A DNA stretch of 64,000 nt from Bacillota bacterium (GTDB taxonomy: Bacteria > Bacillota > UBA4882 > UBA8346), in assembly GCA_023426245.1 (NCBI GenBank), contig JAFABB010000030.1:248001-312000 (forward strand), in the 5' to 3' direction. The notes beneath the pieces are model-generated. The model had not been told where the DNA came from. It did not search any database and saw only the letters and a list, made by a program, of their open reading frames with translations. Position numbers and translations under genes: made by a program. Shown here piece after piece: positions 1-7,327 of the stretch. The stretch's first letter is position 1, and the number at the start of each line of letters is the position of its first letter.

Positions 1-319
1 GATTCACCAACGTATTCTTGCCGCTCATTGGACTGCCATAAACAATATAAACATTATGCTGGTTATATCCGTACCGTTTATGCTCCCGATTGTGGCATTC
101 AAAACAAATCAATTCGACATAGTCTTTATTTAATGTAAAGCTTGGGTCGTTGATGTTTTGAGGCGCCAATGTAATCCTGTGATGTCCTATTAACTTTGAA
201 GTATCTGTGACTAACCGGCCACACCTTTGGCAAACCGGACCACGTTCCAATATTAGATTAAACCTAAAGTCCATCCATTCTTGGGATGCATAAAATCTTT
301 TGGAGAAATCTTGCGCCAT
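1..319 (-). CDS. HNH-like zinc protein with P-loop (partial)
   Basis: The frame opens at ATG 319 and runs off the window edge, giving 106 visible residues. Residues about 25-80 have a CQRCG knuckle, GHHRI and CFECHNREH, the pattern of an HNH nuclease with a zinc-binding scaffold. They are followed by GSPMSGKNT, a Walker A-like P-loop. The gene starts 6 bases after the terminase small subunit stop, so the two are co-transcribed. Proteins joining HNH to a kinase/ATPase-like P-loop occur beside terminase genes in some phages, where HNH nucleases assist DNA packaging. The C-terminal function cannot be read here. Confidence 0.75.
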   Translation of the reverse strand, partial: MAQDFSKRFYASQEWMDFRFNLILERGPVCQRCGRLVTDTSKLIGHHRITLAPQNINDPSFTLNKDYVELICFECHNREHKRYGYNQHNVYIVYGSPMSGKNTLVN

Positions 320-325
320 TTCACT

Positions 326-1168
326 TTACCACTCTTTTAGTTGAATTTCTTTTTCTCTCATCTTCAGCACAGCGTTATCGTATCTCATCTTGTGCTTATT
401 CATTGGATTCATATTAAAGTAATTGGCAAGCCAATCAAGGGCTTTCTGCCGATCTTCCAATTTAATCTTTAACCCGTGTTTGCCTTTGCTTATCTCGCAA
501 ATCAAACCGCCATCAACTTGGTCGCTACCCTTAAAATTTAGATAATTCAGCTTAAGCATCTTAATGTTGCCATCCTTATCAATTGGAATGGCTCCATTAG
601 GATCATAATCTATAACCTCTTCGATACCCCATTCGGCTACATCGGTCATGTCTGCAAATGCTACCCGCATGTAGCGCTCAACAATATCATCTTCGGTTAT
701 CATGATGGATTGAATCTTAATCGCTTTAAGACGTTGAATTTCAACCCGAACGTGAGGATTAGTCAATAATTCGTATCCGATTTGTCTTGCTGTGTGTGGC
801 GAATATCCTGCCTTGATTGCCGCTTGAGTCGCATTAAAATTGCGAATATAAAACAAACAAAAAAGGCGCTGCTTGTCAGTCAGCTCCTCATTAATATCCT
901 TAAATTTAATTATTGGATTTTCGACTATCGTTGCTTTCTTTTTCGTTGCACCTTTTTTGCGTTGCGTTGTCTTTTTTGTCGTTGCATTATTGCATTTACT
1001 ACTTGTTGCAGCTTTCTTAACCGCAACATTCTTTTTACAACGTTTCGCCCTGGATACCCAAGAACGAATAGTTCCGGCTGGTATGTTGTATTTATCGGCA
1101 CATTGTTGCGCCGTTACGCCTGTTGCAATTTCTTTTAAAATTCGTTGCTTAAGTTTCTTATCCGCCAA
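326..1168 (-). CDS. Phage terminase small subunit
   Basis: The 280-residue product would recognise phage DNA and recruit the large terminase for packaging. An N-terminal helix-turn-helix (about residues 9-43, ending IRSWVSRAKR) is followed by a Lys/Thr/Ala-rich linker (45-85). Then comes a block starting LTDKQRLFC, with NATQAAIKAGYS and LLTNPHVRVEIQRLK, typical of the XtmA-like Terminase_2 family. The start is TTG at 1168 behind a GGTGG/GAGGTG purine run. It lies directly upstream of the HNH/P-loop gene, the usual position before the large terminase, which would be to the left of the window. Confidence 0.9.
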   Translation of the reverse strand: MADKKLKQRILKEIATGVTAQQCADKYNIPAGTIRSWVSRAKRCKKNVAVKKAATSSKCNNATTKKTTQRKKGATKKKATIVENPIIKFKDINEELTDKQRLFCLFYIRNFNATQAAIKAGYSPHTARQIGYELLTNPHVRVEIQRLKAIKIQSIMITEDDIVERYMRVAFADMTDVAEWGIEEVIDYDPNGAIPIDKDGNIKMLKLNYLNFKGSDQVDGGLICEISKGKHGLKIKLEDRQKALDWLANYFNMNPMNKHKMRYDNAVLKMREKEIQLKEW

Positions 1169-1195
1169 ATCACCTCACCACCTAAAATACATCCC

Positions 1196-1381
1196 TTATT
1201 TCTGCTTTTTATATATTTTAAAATGTTTTGGCTCTATTGGCCAATAACTTGTTACCCAACCAGTCAGAGGAATTACGGGAAATAACATCCCATACCCTTT
1301 ATAATCTTCTTCAACCCATCTAGTTAGCCTAATAAACAACCATTGAATAATAAACTTATTGATAAACTCTAATTTACTCAT
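1196..1381 (-). CDS. Small phage protein, unknown
   Basis: The 61-residue product is rich in aromatic residues and has no recognised motif. It lies in the same direction and tightly between the terminase small subunit and a winged-helix-like gene, with an AAAAAGG purine run before the ATG. Its reality rests on position and spacing alone. Confidence 0.5.
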   Translation of the reverse strand: MSKLEFINKFIIQWLFIRLTRWVEEDYKGYGMLFPVIPLTGWVTSYWPIEPKHFKIYKKQK

Positions 1382-1418
1382 TTCCTTTTTCCGCCATTCA
1401 AAGCACCCGAAGGTTGCT

Positions 1419-1808
1419 TTATTGTCCTTTAACCATTTCAGCTATTGCCTTTGCCGCTATGTTTTGAAGTTGTTCATATCCAAATTCAGCAGCCTTTTTC
1501 ATAATAATGGTAGCTTTTTCTAACCCACTTTGAGCTTTTTCGATTTCAAACTTACTTTCAACGTAATCAATACCGACTCTTGTCATTTTAACTAGGGTAA
1601 TCCTCAAAAAAACTTTTCCACTAACTGAGTATTCTATAGTAGCATCCTTAATTAATTCTTCATTCTGTAGTTTATCGACCGCTATATTAAAAACATCTTG
1701 ATCTAACCCTAACTTTCCAGCAGTGACATTTTCCTCCATTTTAGGGATATCTTTTTGATACTCGGAATATATGGCTATAAGAACCTTTTGTTTTGCATCA
1801 AGTTTCAT
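1419..1808 (-). CDS. Winged-helix-like phage protein
   Basis: The 129-residue protein has an N-terminal helical part, a central segment resembling a winged helix (residues about 8-80; LQNEELIKDA, then strands ending in VFLRITLVKMT and GIDYVE), and a helical C terminus. The pattern recalls the YjcQ-type winged-helix family seen in prophages, but that is only a fold-level impression. No catalytic residues are evident. It could regulate late genes near the terminase. Confidence 0.6.
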   Translation of the reverse strand: MKLDAKQKVLIAIYSEYQKDIPKMEENVTAGKLGLDQDVFNIAVDKLQNEELIKDATIEYSVSGKVFLRITLVKMTRVGIDYVESKFEIEKAQSGLEKATIIMKKAAEFGYEQLQNIAAKAIAEMVKGQ

Positions 1809-1892
1809 CTATTTAATCTCCATATTTTTTATGGAAGTATTCACCATGATACTATGTATTCCTTTAATATTGAAGAGTGTCGCTAAAATCTC

Positions 1893-2597
1893 TTAACTTG
1901 CCATTCTCCCCCTGATTACATCACAATAAACCGGTTCCATCTCAATTCCAATTGAACTACGCCCTTCTTTTTCTGCAACGTAAAGCGTTGTTCCTGAACC
2001 GGCAAAAGGGTCAAGTATCAATCCACCCGGCTCCACCGCTTTAACCAATTCCTGAATAATCTTCTCCGGCTTCTGCGTAGGATGGAGTTTACTCTGTGGG
2101 ATTGTTGCATGAAAACAACCATCAAACGGGCCGCGCCCCGGCGCTTTTTCACAAGGTCCTTTCGTTGCAAAGATAACATACTCGCATTGGTGCCGGTGAT
2201 ATCCGGTATGCGGCGACCTTGATCCCCTTCCCTTATCCCAAGCAATTAATCCTCGCCATATTAATCCAGCCGCTTGAACCGCATCCGTTGCAGTCGGTAA
2301 TTGCCGCCAATCAATGAACATATAAAAACGACCGCCATTTTTTAAAAGCCTGGCGGCTTGGTTCATCCAAAGAATTGACCAATAACACCACGAACGCTGG
2401 TCTCTATTATCGCCAGCAAATGTTGCATCCTTTCTTTTAGTTCCTGTTTGAACATACTTTTTAACCGGATCTTGTTGCTTTTCTGAAAGTGTTCTACCTC
2501 CGCTCGAATACGGTGGATCTGTAATCACCGCATCTATACTCTCTTTTTGCAGCCCTGTCATTATTTCTAAGCTGTCTCCTTCAAATAGCTGCCACAC
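1893..2597 (-). CDS. DNA N6-adenine/N4-cytosine methyltransferase
   Basis: The product methylates an exocyclic amino group in DNA, presumably to protect phage DNA from host restriction. Motif IV is DPPY (about residues 30-33 of this start) and the AdoMet motif DPFAGSGTT comes near the C terminus. That order (IV before I) is the beta class. I chose GTG 2597 because AAAGGAGAG lies 9 bases upstream; the frame is open further upstream to 2732, but that extension has no motif and no ribosome-binding site. No restriction partner is nearby, so it looks like an orphan phage methylase. Confidence 0.9.
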   Translation of the reverse strand: MWQLFEGDSLEIMTGLQKESIDAVITDPPYSSGGRTLSEKQQDPVKKYVQTGTKRKDATFAGDNRDQRSWCYWSILWMNQAARLLKNGGRFYMFIDWRQLPTATDAVQAAGLIWRGLIAWDKGRGSRSPHTGYHRHQCEYVIFATKGPCEKAPGRGPFDGCFHATIPQSKLHPTQKPEKIIQELVKAVEPGGLILDPFAGSGTTLYVAEKEGRSSIGIEMEPVYCDVIRGRMAS

Positions 2598-2744
2598 TGT
2601 AAAAATCTCTCCTTTTTGTTTTGCCAACCCATTAAAAAGTAAAGATTTTAAAAAATATGCCGATAAACTTAAAGCTATCCGGTAGGAGAAGCCAACCCGC
2701 CGGATAACAAAGAGGTCGAGTGTTACCAGCACCCGGCCTCCGAA

Positions 2745-2891
2745 TTATCGTTTATCAGCCTTAATAACCGTTTCAATGCACTCATTCGGTCTATAGTAAA
2801 ACAGATTATCAACAAAACGGGCCTGCCTTTTACTGTTGGCAGACTCGTTTACTTTAGCTTTATTCTTTTCCAATTGCTTGACCTTTGCCAT
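2745..2891 (-). CDS. Small basic phage protein
   Basis: A 48-residue ORF with CGGAG 8-9 bases before its ATG. The product starts MAKVKQLEKNKAKV and is Lys/Arg-rich, with a FYYRPNECIETV segment. It lies in line with the downstream methyltransferase. It resembles no family I can name; spacing and the ribosome-binding site support translation. Confidence 0.5.
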   Translation of the reverse strand: MAKVKQLEKNKAKVNESANSKRQARFVDNLFYYRPNECIETVIKADKR

Positions 2892-2913
2892 TGCATCAAC
2901 TCCGAAACCAAAT

Positions 2914-2941
2914 AAAAAAAGCCGCCCGAATTCCCGGCGAC
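2914..2941 (-). terminator. Intrinsic terminator
   Basis: On the minus strand a GC-rich hairpin (GTCGCC...GGGCGGC arms, 2921-2941) is followed by seven U residues. It sits between the promoter at 3026-3054 and the small ORF at 2745-2891, so it would end a short transcript or act as an attenuator. Confidence 0.75.
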
Positions 2942-3025
2942 TTCGCTGATATTATAATTAGCTATTTATTATGATTATTACCTTTAAATAATTACATTGT
3001 TATGGACGTAATTCTATTAGTTTAC

Positions 3026-3054
3026 ACTATATCACAGGTTGCCTTATTTGTAAA
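3026..3054 (-). promoter_or_regulatory. Sigma-A type promoter
   Basis: Reading leftward, TTTACA (3054-3049) and TATAGT (3031-3026) are separated by 17 bases. Transcription would start near 3019 and meet the terminator at 2941-2914 after about 100 bases without an ORF. Confidence 0.6.
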
Positions 3055-3097
3055 GTCCCTGTATATTAAGTTTTACAATTTAATCCAAACATTATTT

Positions 3098-3415
3098 TCA
3101 AGCGTCATATCTGAGAAAATCAAATGTTTTCCGTTTCCGGGTATCTTTTTTTCGTACTCGTCCGGATTTATTCCCACCGCCATGGCCTTGGCGTTTTGAT
3201 TTCTCAATATTACATAAATCACCCTTAACGATATTATTCACAATGGTTTGAGGATACCCCTGCCGCAGAACCGAGGCACAGTTTTTACACTTCCAGGTCG
3301 GCTTTTCCCGCTCTGGAACCGGCAACATATCTCCACCACAGAAGAAGCAGTGCGGAAGTTTGCCCCTTAGCCTTAATTCCTGCTGATCGTGCTCCACAAA
3401 TGACACCTTTTCCAT
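3098..3415 (-). CDS. Small zinc-ribbon phage protein
   Basis: The 105-residue protein has CFFCGG and CKNC knuckles about 20 residues apart (a four-Cys zinc ribbon), followed by a very basic tail (KSGRVRKKDTRKRK) that could bind nucleic acid. I chose ATG 3415 because GAGGTG lies 7 bases upstream; the longer open frame to 3511 runs through a strong terminator and is unlikely. It follows that terminator, so it probably depends on read-through or its own promoter. Confidence 0.7.
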   Translation of the reverse strand: MEKVSFVEHDQQELRLRGKLPHCFFCGGDMLPVPEREKPTWKCKNCASVLRQGYPQTIVNNIVKGDLCNIEKSKRQGHGGGNKSGRVRKKDTRKRKTFDFLRYDA

Positions 3416-3442
3416 TCGTATCACCTCTTTGTTGAATTTTTG

Positions 3443-3490
3443 CAATAAAAAAGCCGACAACCCCGGAAACTTTGTTTCCAGACTGTCGGC
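3443..3490 (-). terminator. Strong intrinsic terminator
   Basis: Minus-strand arms GCCGACA (3490-3484) and TGTCGGC (3459-3453) enclose a second GGAAAC/GTTTCC stem, followed by TTTTTTATT. It ends the transcript coming from the three membrane-protein genes upstream. Confidence 0.85.
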
Positions 3491-3537
3491 ATCGCATTGT
3501 GGCGTAGCCAATTACATTATTTTATTGCCATATCAAT

Positions 3538-3954
3538 TTAAAGTATAAGTCCCTTAAGATCTGATATAGTATCATCAATTGTATTTTTTAATTCATGTTT
3601 TACATTCTCCAACAAGATGTTTGCCAGTGGAGATGTTGTTGAACCGGAATTGATTAATAAATCAATTGAAGAATAGATTTCCGCTATTCTTCGTACAATA
3701 TTTGGAGGTAACAATCTTACTACTTCCGAAGTTAAATCATGCCAGATATTCAGTGAAACCGATGCCCTTGGTTGTAAATCAGGTTCTATGCTAGTTCTTA
3801 AACTACTTAATTCATGGATCAATATTTCCGCTAAATTTATTGATTCTTTTTTTTCTTTTCGTTTATCATATAATAATTGCCAAATAAAAACCAATAGAGC
3901 ACCAAATGCTCCACTACAGAGACTTAGTAAAACATTTACAATTTCCTTCATCAT
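3538..3954 (-). CDS. Membrane-anchored phage protein A
   Basis: The 138-residue product has one N-terminal membrane helix (about 5-27) followed by a charged KRKEKKE stretch and a mainly helical soluble domain. No enzyme motif is visible. It is the last of three neighbouring genes for membrane-anchored proteins (3538-5140) and precedes a strong terminator. Such small membrane proteins in early phage regions can act in superinfection exclusion or lysis control; this is inference only. Confidence 0.65.
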   Translation of the reverse strand: MMKEIVNVLLSLCSGAFGALLVFIWQLLYDKRKEKKESINLAEILIHELSSLRTSIEPDLQPRASVSLNIWHDLTSEVVRLLPPNIVRRIAEIYSSIDLLINSGSTTSPLANILLENVKHELKNTIDDTISDLKGLIL

Positions 3955-4023
3955 CTAAATCTAACCCTTTCAACGTATTAACGTCAATATCTGTCAGCAT
4001 CGCTTTATGCGGCATACCTTCAT

Positions 4024-4533
4024 CTATTTGTTATAGTTTTTTATAATTCCCTTTTGAGATTTTATCAATTTCAATATTTCTCCAGCGATCATACTTGCAT
4101 CTGAAATATAGCTCTTGCAAAAATCAAGCGATTCTTTATTAAAAATAGAGCATTTTAACTTATCATATTGGCGTTGAAAAACTTCAAAACGTGCCCTTAA
4201 ACCATCATCATTAAATGCTTCAATACGTATTTTAGCTTTCCCACAATTTGAAAACATAATTGCTTCATTATCTCTATAGGCTAAATTATCATTGCTCTGA
4301 TAAGCTTTAAATATTAAGCTCATTAATTCAAGTTGCTCATCCAAATAATCAATTATCACTGAAGAAATTTTCTGCTCATGCCACTCGAACCACTTATTTT
4401 GAAGTTCCCATTCGTGTTGCCTTTTTTGTTGGATGAATGAAAATATATATCCTATAACAGCACCACCCAATGTAACTAATAAAGTAAAAATTGTATCAAA
4501 TTTGCTTATAAAAAGATTTATTAATTTATCCAC
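4024..4533 (-). CDS. Membrane-anchored phage protein B
   Basis: A membrane helix (about residues 13-34, TLLVTLGGAVIGYIFSFI) is followed by QQKRQHEWE and a long helical domain of about 130 residues. I start it at GTG 4533, behind AAGGGG and GGAGG purines, because the in-frame ATG at 4593 has no ribosome-binding site. The arrangement (helix, then a KRQHEWELQNKWFEW helix) matches a pattern of small tail-anchored phage proteins, but no family is recognised. Confidence 0.65.
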   Translation of the reverse strand: MDKLINLFISKFDTIFTLLVTLGGAVIGYIFSFIQQKRQHEWELQNKWFEWHEQKISSVIIDYLDEQLELMSLIFKAYQSNDNLAYRDNEAIMFSNCGKAKIRIEAFNDDGLRARFEVFQRQYDKLKCSIFNKESLDFCKSYISDASMIAGEILKLIKSQKGIIKNYNK

Positions 4534-4597
4534 TACCTCCGCCCCTTGTCTATAAACAAAAAAATGTTGACATCGCAATGTAATGTAGTACATTTTT

Positions 4598-5140
4598 TTA
4601 TTTTATCTTTTTTGTAGTATCTATAATTATGTAACATATATAACCTAATACCAGAAATAAACCTATAACAAACAATGTAATTATTGAGTGTTTTTGCCAT
4701 TGAGGTAATCTTTCCACAGGCATCATTACTACTGGTAAAATAACTCCGAATAAAGTTAGAAATAAAAGTATTATTGCACCTGGAGTAACACCTTTAGGTT
4801 CTCCATAATACCGTATTTTCTTTTCAATCAACATTTTTTGAGTATTTAAATAATCTATTTGGTATGAGACATTATTTTTTTTGAATACCAAATCATTATA
4901 TTTTTGTGTTATTGGTTGCCCATACAGTTTACGACCTTCTTCTTTAATTTGTCTTTCGTATTCTTTAAGTAACTGGTGATTAAAATTTATTTCATTTTGG
5001 TTCTCTGATAATTGACTTATTAAAGCATTTTTTTCCGCTGATAACCCCAAAAGTTTGTTAATTAAAAAGCCACCGACCAAACCAACAATTGCTGCGGCTG
5101 ATTGTGCCATTGTCGATAATAACCAATTTGGATCTGCCAT
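4598..5140 (-). CDS. Three-helix membrane protein with coiled coil (C)
   Basis: The 180-residue protein has an N-terminal membrane helix (about 12-31), a heptad-like coiled-coil region (35-110) and two more membrane helices (about 120-140 and 150-172). Its ATG follows the stop codon of the preceding YezD-like gene with no gap, which indicates translational coupling. The topology puts the coiled coil on one face between membrane spans. Function unknown; holin-like, exclusion or defence roles are possible. Confidence 0.7.
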   Translation of the reverse strand: MADPNWLLSTMAQSAAAIVGLVGGFLINKLLGLSAEKNALISQLSENQNEINFNHQLLKEYERQIKEEGRKLYGQPITQKYNDLVFKKNNVSYQIDYLNTQKMLIEKKIRYYGEPKGVTPGAIILLFLTLFGVILPVVMMPVERLPQWQKHSIITLFVIGLFLVLGYICYIIIDTTKKIK

Positions 5141-5293
5141 TTATCCCACCCTTTCCCTTTCATGCTTATCCACCCATATAGCCTTTCCGTTCTCAACTTT
5201 CACGGTAATTTCGCCATACTTTATATTTTCAAGACCTTTACGGACCTTCTTCAAAGCTTCCTCAACGCTCATTCCCAAAGTTGTCTTTTCCAT
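5141..5293 (-). CDS. YezD-like (DUF2292) small protein
   Basis: A 50-residue protein translated from AAAAGGAGAATAATT-ATG. The core ALKKVRKGLENIKYGEITVK, then VENGKAIWVDK, matches the short DUF2292/YezD pattern (helix followed by two strands around a 'YG.ITV...G' core). It directly abuts the next gene (TAA-ATG). Molecular role unknown. Confidence 0.75.
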   Translation of the reverse strand: MEKTTLGMSVEEALKKVRKGLENIKYGEITVKVENGKAIWVDKHERERVG

Positions 5294-5341
5294 AATTATT
5301 CTCCTTTTATATTCCATTTTTCTATAAAAATTCCTGCGAAA

Positions 5342-5704
5342 TTAGATACAGGGAGTAGTTTTAACCTCATCGTTCTTCCCGATTCTCCGATACACAATAG
5401 GCCTTTCGTCACATCTCGCCCTATGTATTCCCTGATACATTCCATCAGTTATCCCGTAATCCTCATATACTATCGTTGCCTCTGCGGCCTCACCCCAACT
5501 CAATCCAGCCTCAATACCAATGAATCGCTGCACCGGGTCCGTATCATCTAAAACCTGAGTATAAAGCAAATGTGATAAAAACGGCGCTTCGCCTCTTTTA
5601 AGGCTGTCATTCATCGCCCTCCTAGCATACTCGATATTGCGTTCCAAAGTTTTTTTACTTTTACCAGCAAAAGGAGATTCAATAATTACGCGCTTTGGAG
5701 TCAT
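5342..5704 (-). CDS. DUF7768-like protein (deoxyribosyltransferase-like fold)
   Basis: The 120-residue protein begins with VIIESPFAG, then NIEYARRAMNDSL, GEAPFLSHLLYTQVLDD and GIEAGLSWGEAAEATIVYEDYGITDGM. This is the pattern of a phage family (DUF7768) distantly like nucleoside 2-deoxyribosyltransferases, with an N-terminal nucleotide-binding-like loop. The family occurs widely in phage early regions but its substrate is unproven. The ATG directly follows the stop of the RuvC-like gene. Confidence 0.75.
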   Translation of the reverse strand: MTPKRVIIESPFAGKSKKTLERNIEYARRAMNDSLKRGEAPFLSHLLYTQVLDDTDPVQRFIGIEAGLSWGEAAEATIVYEDYGITDGMYQGIHRARCDERPIVYRRIGKNDEVKTTPCI

Positions 5705-6292
5705 CTACGCTACGCCTCGCTTTTTCTTCGACTTTTTTACCGGATTCAAGATATTTTCTATGACTTCCCGTTCATAGGCCAAAAAATTCATTTCTAGCTC
5801 ATCGTTATCATATATTTTGTTTTTAAATATTGTAATCGCCCGGGCCATCTGAGCCAATATAAAAGCATCCGCTTCATCGTTTTTGGCAAACTCAACGCCC
5901 CACTTCTTATAGACGGCCATCAAAATATGGTCTTTCTCGGCCGTGGCCTTTCCTGTTGCATATTGTTTTAGGCGCAGCGGTGGAATTTCTAGGTACTCGC
6001 ATTCATTTTCGTAAAACAAAACTCGTAAAACTCCACCAAGTTCACCAGCGGCTTCCCGGCCAAATTTACATCCCATTGCATAGTGTTCAATGCAAATTAG
6101 GCTTGGTTTGGTCAGAAATTCTGATAGTTCATTGTAAACGGAATCTCTAATATGGGCCAGTCTTGCGGGCCCGGAGAGTTTTGAGCTGATAATTTTAGAA
6201 TGCAATAGTTTCCCAAAATTATCTATTATCACTAGGCCCGTGGCTGTTAGACTCGGATCAATCCCTACAAAAAACCCATTATTGATTTGCAT
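5705..6292 (-). CDS. RuvC-like Holliday junction resolvase
   Basis: The 195-residue protein is an RNase H-fold nuclease that would resolve branched phage DNA before packaging. Acidic residues fit the RuvC active site: D12 in GIDPSLTATG, E69 in ICIEHYAMG, and D139/D142 in NDEADAFILA. The segment KQYATGKATAEKDHI matches the RuvC DNA-binding K-x-x-TG-G/K-A pattern. The C-terminal extension (about 155-195) is basic. Genes around it are nucleic-acid enzymes, which supports the role. Confidence 0.85.
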   Translation of the reverse strand: MQINNGFFVGIDPSLTATGLVIIDNFGKLLHSKIISSKLSGPARLAHIRDSVYNELSEFLTKPSLICIEHYAMGCKFGREAAGELGGVLRVLFYENECEYLEIPPLRLKQYATGKATAEKDHILMAVYKKWGVEFAKNDEADAFILAQMARAITIFKNKIYDNDELEMNFLAYEREVIENILNPVKKSKKKRGVA

Positions 6293-6320
6293 TTTGATAC
6301 TCCTTTATTAAATTTGAAAC

Positions 6321-6590
6321 TTAAAATAATGATAACTGGCCTGCCTGCTCTGGTACATCCTTTCCACGTATCTCGCATCTTTCCGGGCCCCATTGTGCTA
6401 TTGCAATCCTCTCAATATAATCCGCTTCATCTTCCGTTATATCTTCACAGGTTAACCAAATACCATCCCCGCTTGGTTTCCAACGTTCGGCAACTACCTT
6501 TTTATTTAGCCAATAATCAAAATTAGCTGTTCCGGGGTAGAAATCAACAGATATTTTATCCGGTCCATATGAAATTTTGCAGTGTATCAT
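6321..6590 (-). CDS. Small phage protein with clamp-binding tail
   Basis: The 89-residue protein has no recognised catalytic motif. Its last residues are QAGQLSLF, an exact QL[S/D]LF-type bacterial sliding-clamp binding peptide at the extreme C terminus. This phage encodes its own DnaN at 12714-13832, so the protein may dock onto that clamp or the host clamp. The N-terminal part (ISVDFYPG, ITEDEADYIERIA) looks like a small alpha/beta domain. Confidence 0.7.
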   Translation of the reverse strand: MIHCKISYGPDKISVDFYPGTANFDYWLNKKVVAERWKPSGDGIWLTCEDITEDEADYIERIAIAQWGPERCEIRGKDVPEQAGQLSLF

Positions 6591-6616
6591 CTAACTATCC
6601 CCCTTTTCTTTGACTA

Positions 6617-7009
6617 TCAGGCTACCATCTTGCCTAATAACTCAATTAATTTACCACTCACCGGATCCAAGGCTTTACGTTTTTCCCGGTTATACTCATC
6701 CTGGCTCGGCCATCCATCATCACCAGTTGGGTCAATCAATGGACACAATCCTATTTTCAGTCCTATATTGTTTTTACCTAATTTGTGAAAGATGGTCCCT
6801 CTTGCCCTCATATAAAGAAGGGCTGAGTATAATTCCAGGCTTGGATCCGTATCCTTGGTCGCAGCTAAAAACTGTTGCCATAGAACTGTATCTTTTAAAT
6901 CAGAGCGCGGATCTAAGTTTTGATTATTTGAATTTGTCTCATTTTTAGTGTTTTGTGCTTGGTTGTTTGATTTATCTTTAATCAAATCGCTAAATATACC
7001 GTCAAACAT
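6617..7009 (-). CDS. Phage protein of unknown function
   Basis: A 130-residue product with a low-complexity Asn/Gln/Lys-rich stretch (about residues 12-35) and a helical remainder including ELYSALLYMRARGT and PSQDEYNREKRKALDPVSGKLIELL. Its ATG overlaps the start of the repeat-rich region 7010-7327, so its leader contains the GGGTGGTA repeats. It could be a replication accessory protein by position, but nothing in the sequence proves that. Confidence 0.6.
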   Translation of the reverse strand: MFDGIFSDLIKDKSNNQAQNTKNETNSNNQNLDPRSDLKDTVLWQQFLAATKDTDPSLELYSALLYMRARGTIFHKLGKNNIGLKIGLCPLIDPTGDDGWPSQDEYNREKRKALDPVSGKLIELLGKMVA

Positions 7010-7327
7010 GGTTTACCACCCCCTATTAACGATTTACCGCTGTTTACCACCCCTGTACCACCCCTGGTGGTACAACTTTTTCTCAATAGTATCAATGGTT
7101 TCAAAAAGTTTGTACCACCCCCATCCAAAAAAACACTCACAGAAATTTTCATATCATCTAAATCAAATTTTTCTTTCATGCCGATCCATTTTTTCGTTTT
7201 CAAAAACTTTTTGCGGGTCGAGCATAATGGGTGGTAAAACTTTTCTCGAACCCCCGTCATTTCTGGTTTTAACCCGTACCACCAGGGGTGGTAAAGTGGT
7301 GGTATAAGGTGGTACAAACTCGGTCTT
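7010..7327. repeat. Iteron-like non-coding region, possible phage origin
   Basis: No convincing gene is present. The core GGTGGTA (or its complement TACCACC) occurs about nine times in both orientations between 7014 and 7315, and again at 7352 inside the primase gene. Positions 7055-7073 form a perfect inverted repeat, GTACCACC-CCT-GGTGGTAC, and 7275-7315 holds four more half-sites. A longer unit, CCCGTCATT(T/A)CTGGTTT, occurs at about 7254 and 7331. Dense iterons beside a primase-helicase gene suggest a replication origin or initiator-binding region; a multi-site operator is the alternative. Confidence 0.6.

Noticed and set aside
2598..2732. N-terminal extension of the methyltransferase frame
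   Set aside because: It has no motif and no ribosome-binding site, while GTG 2597 has AAAGGAGAG at good spacing.
3416..3511. Longer start for the zinc-ribbon protein
   Set aside because: It would run through a strong intrinsic terminator; ATG 3415 has GAGGTG.
7055..7315. CRISPR array
   Set aside because: Repeats are short, irregularly spaced and in both orientations, with no uniform spacers and no cas genes.
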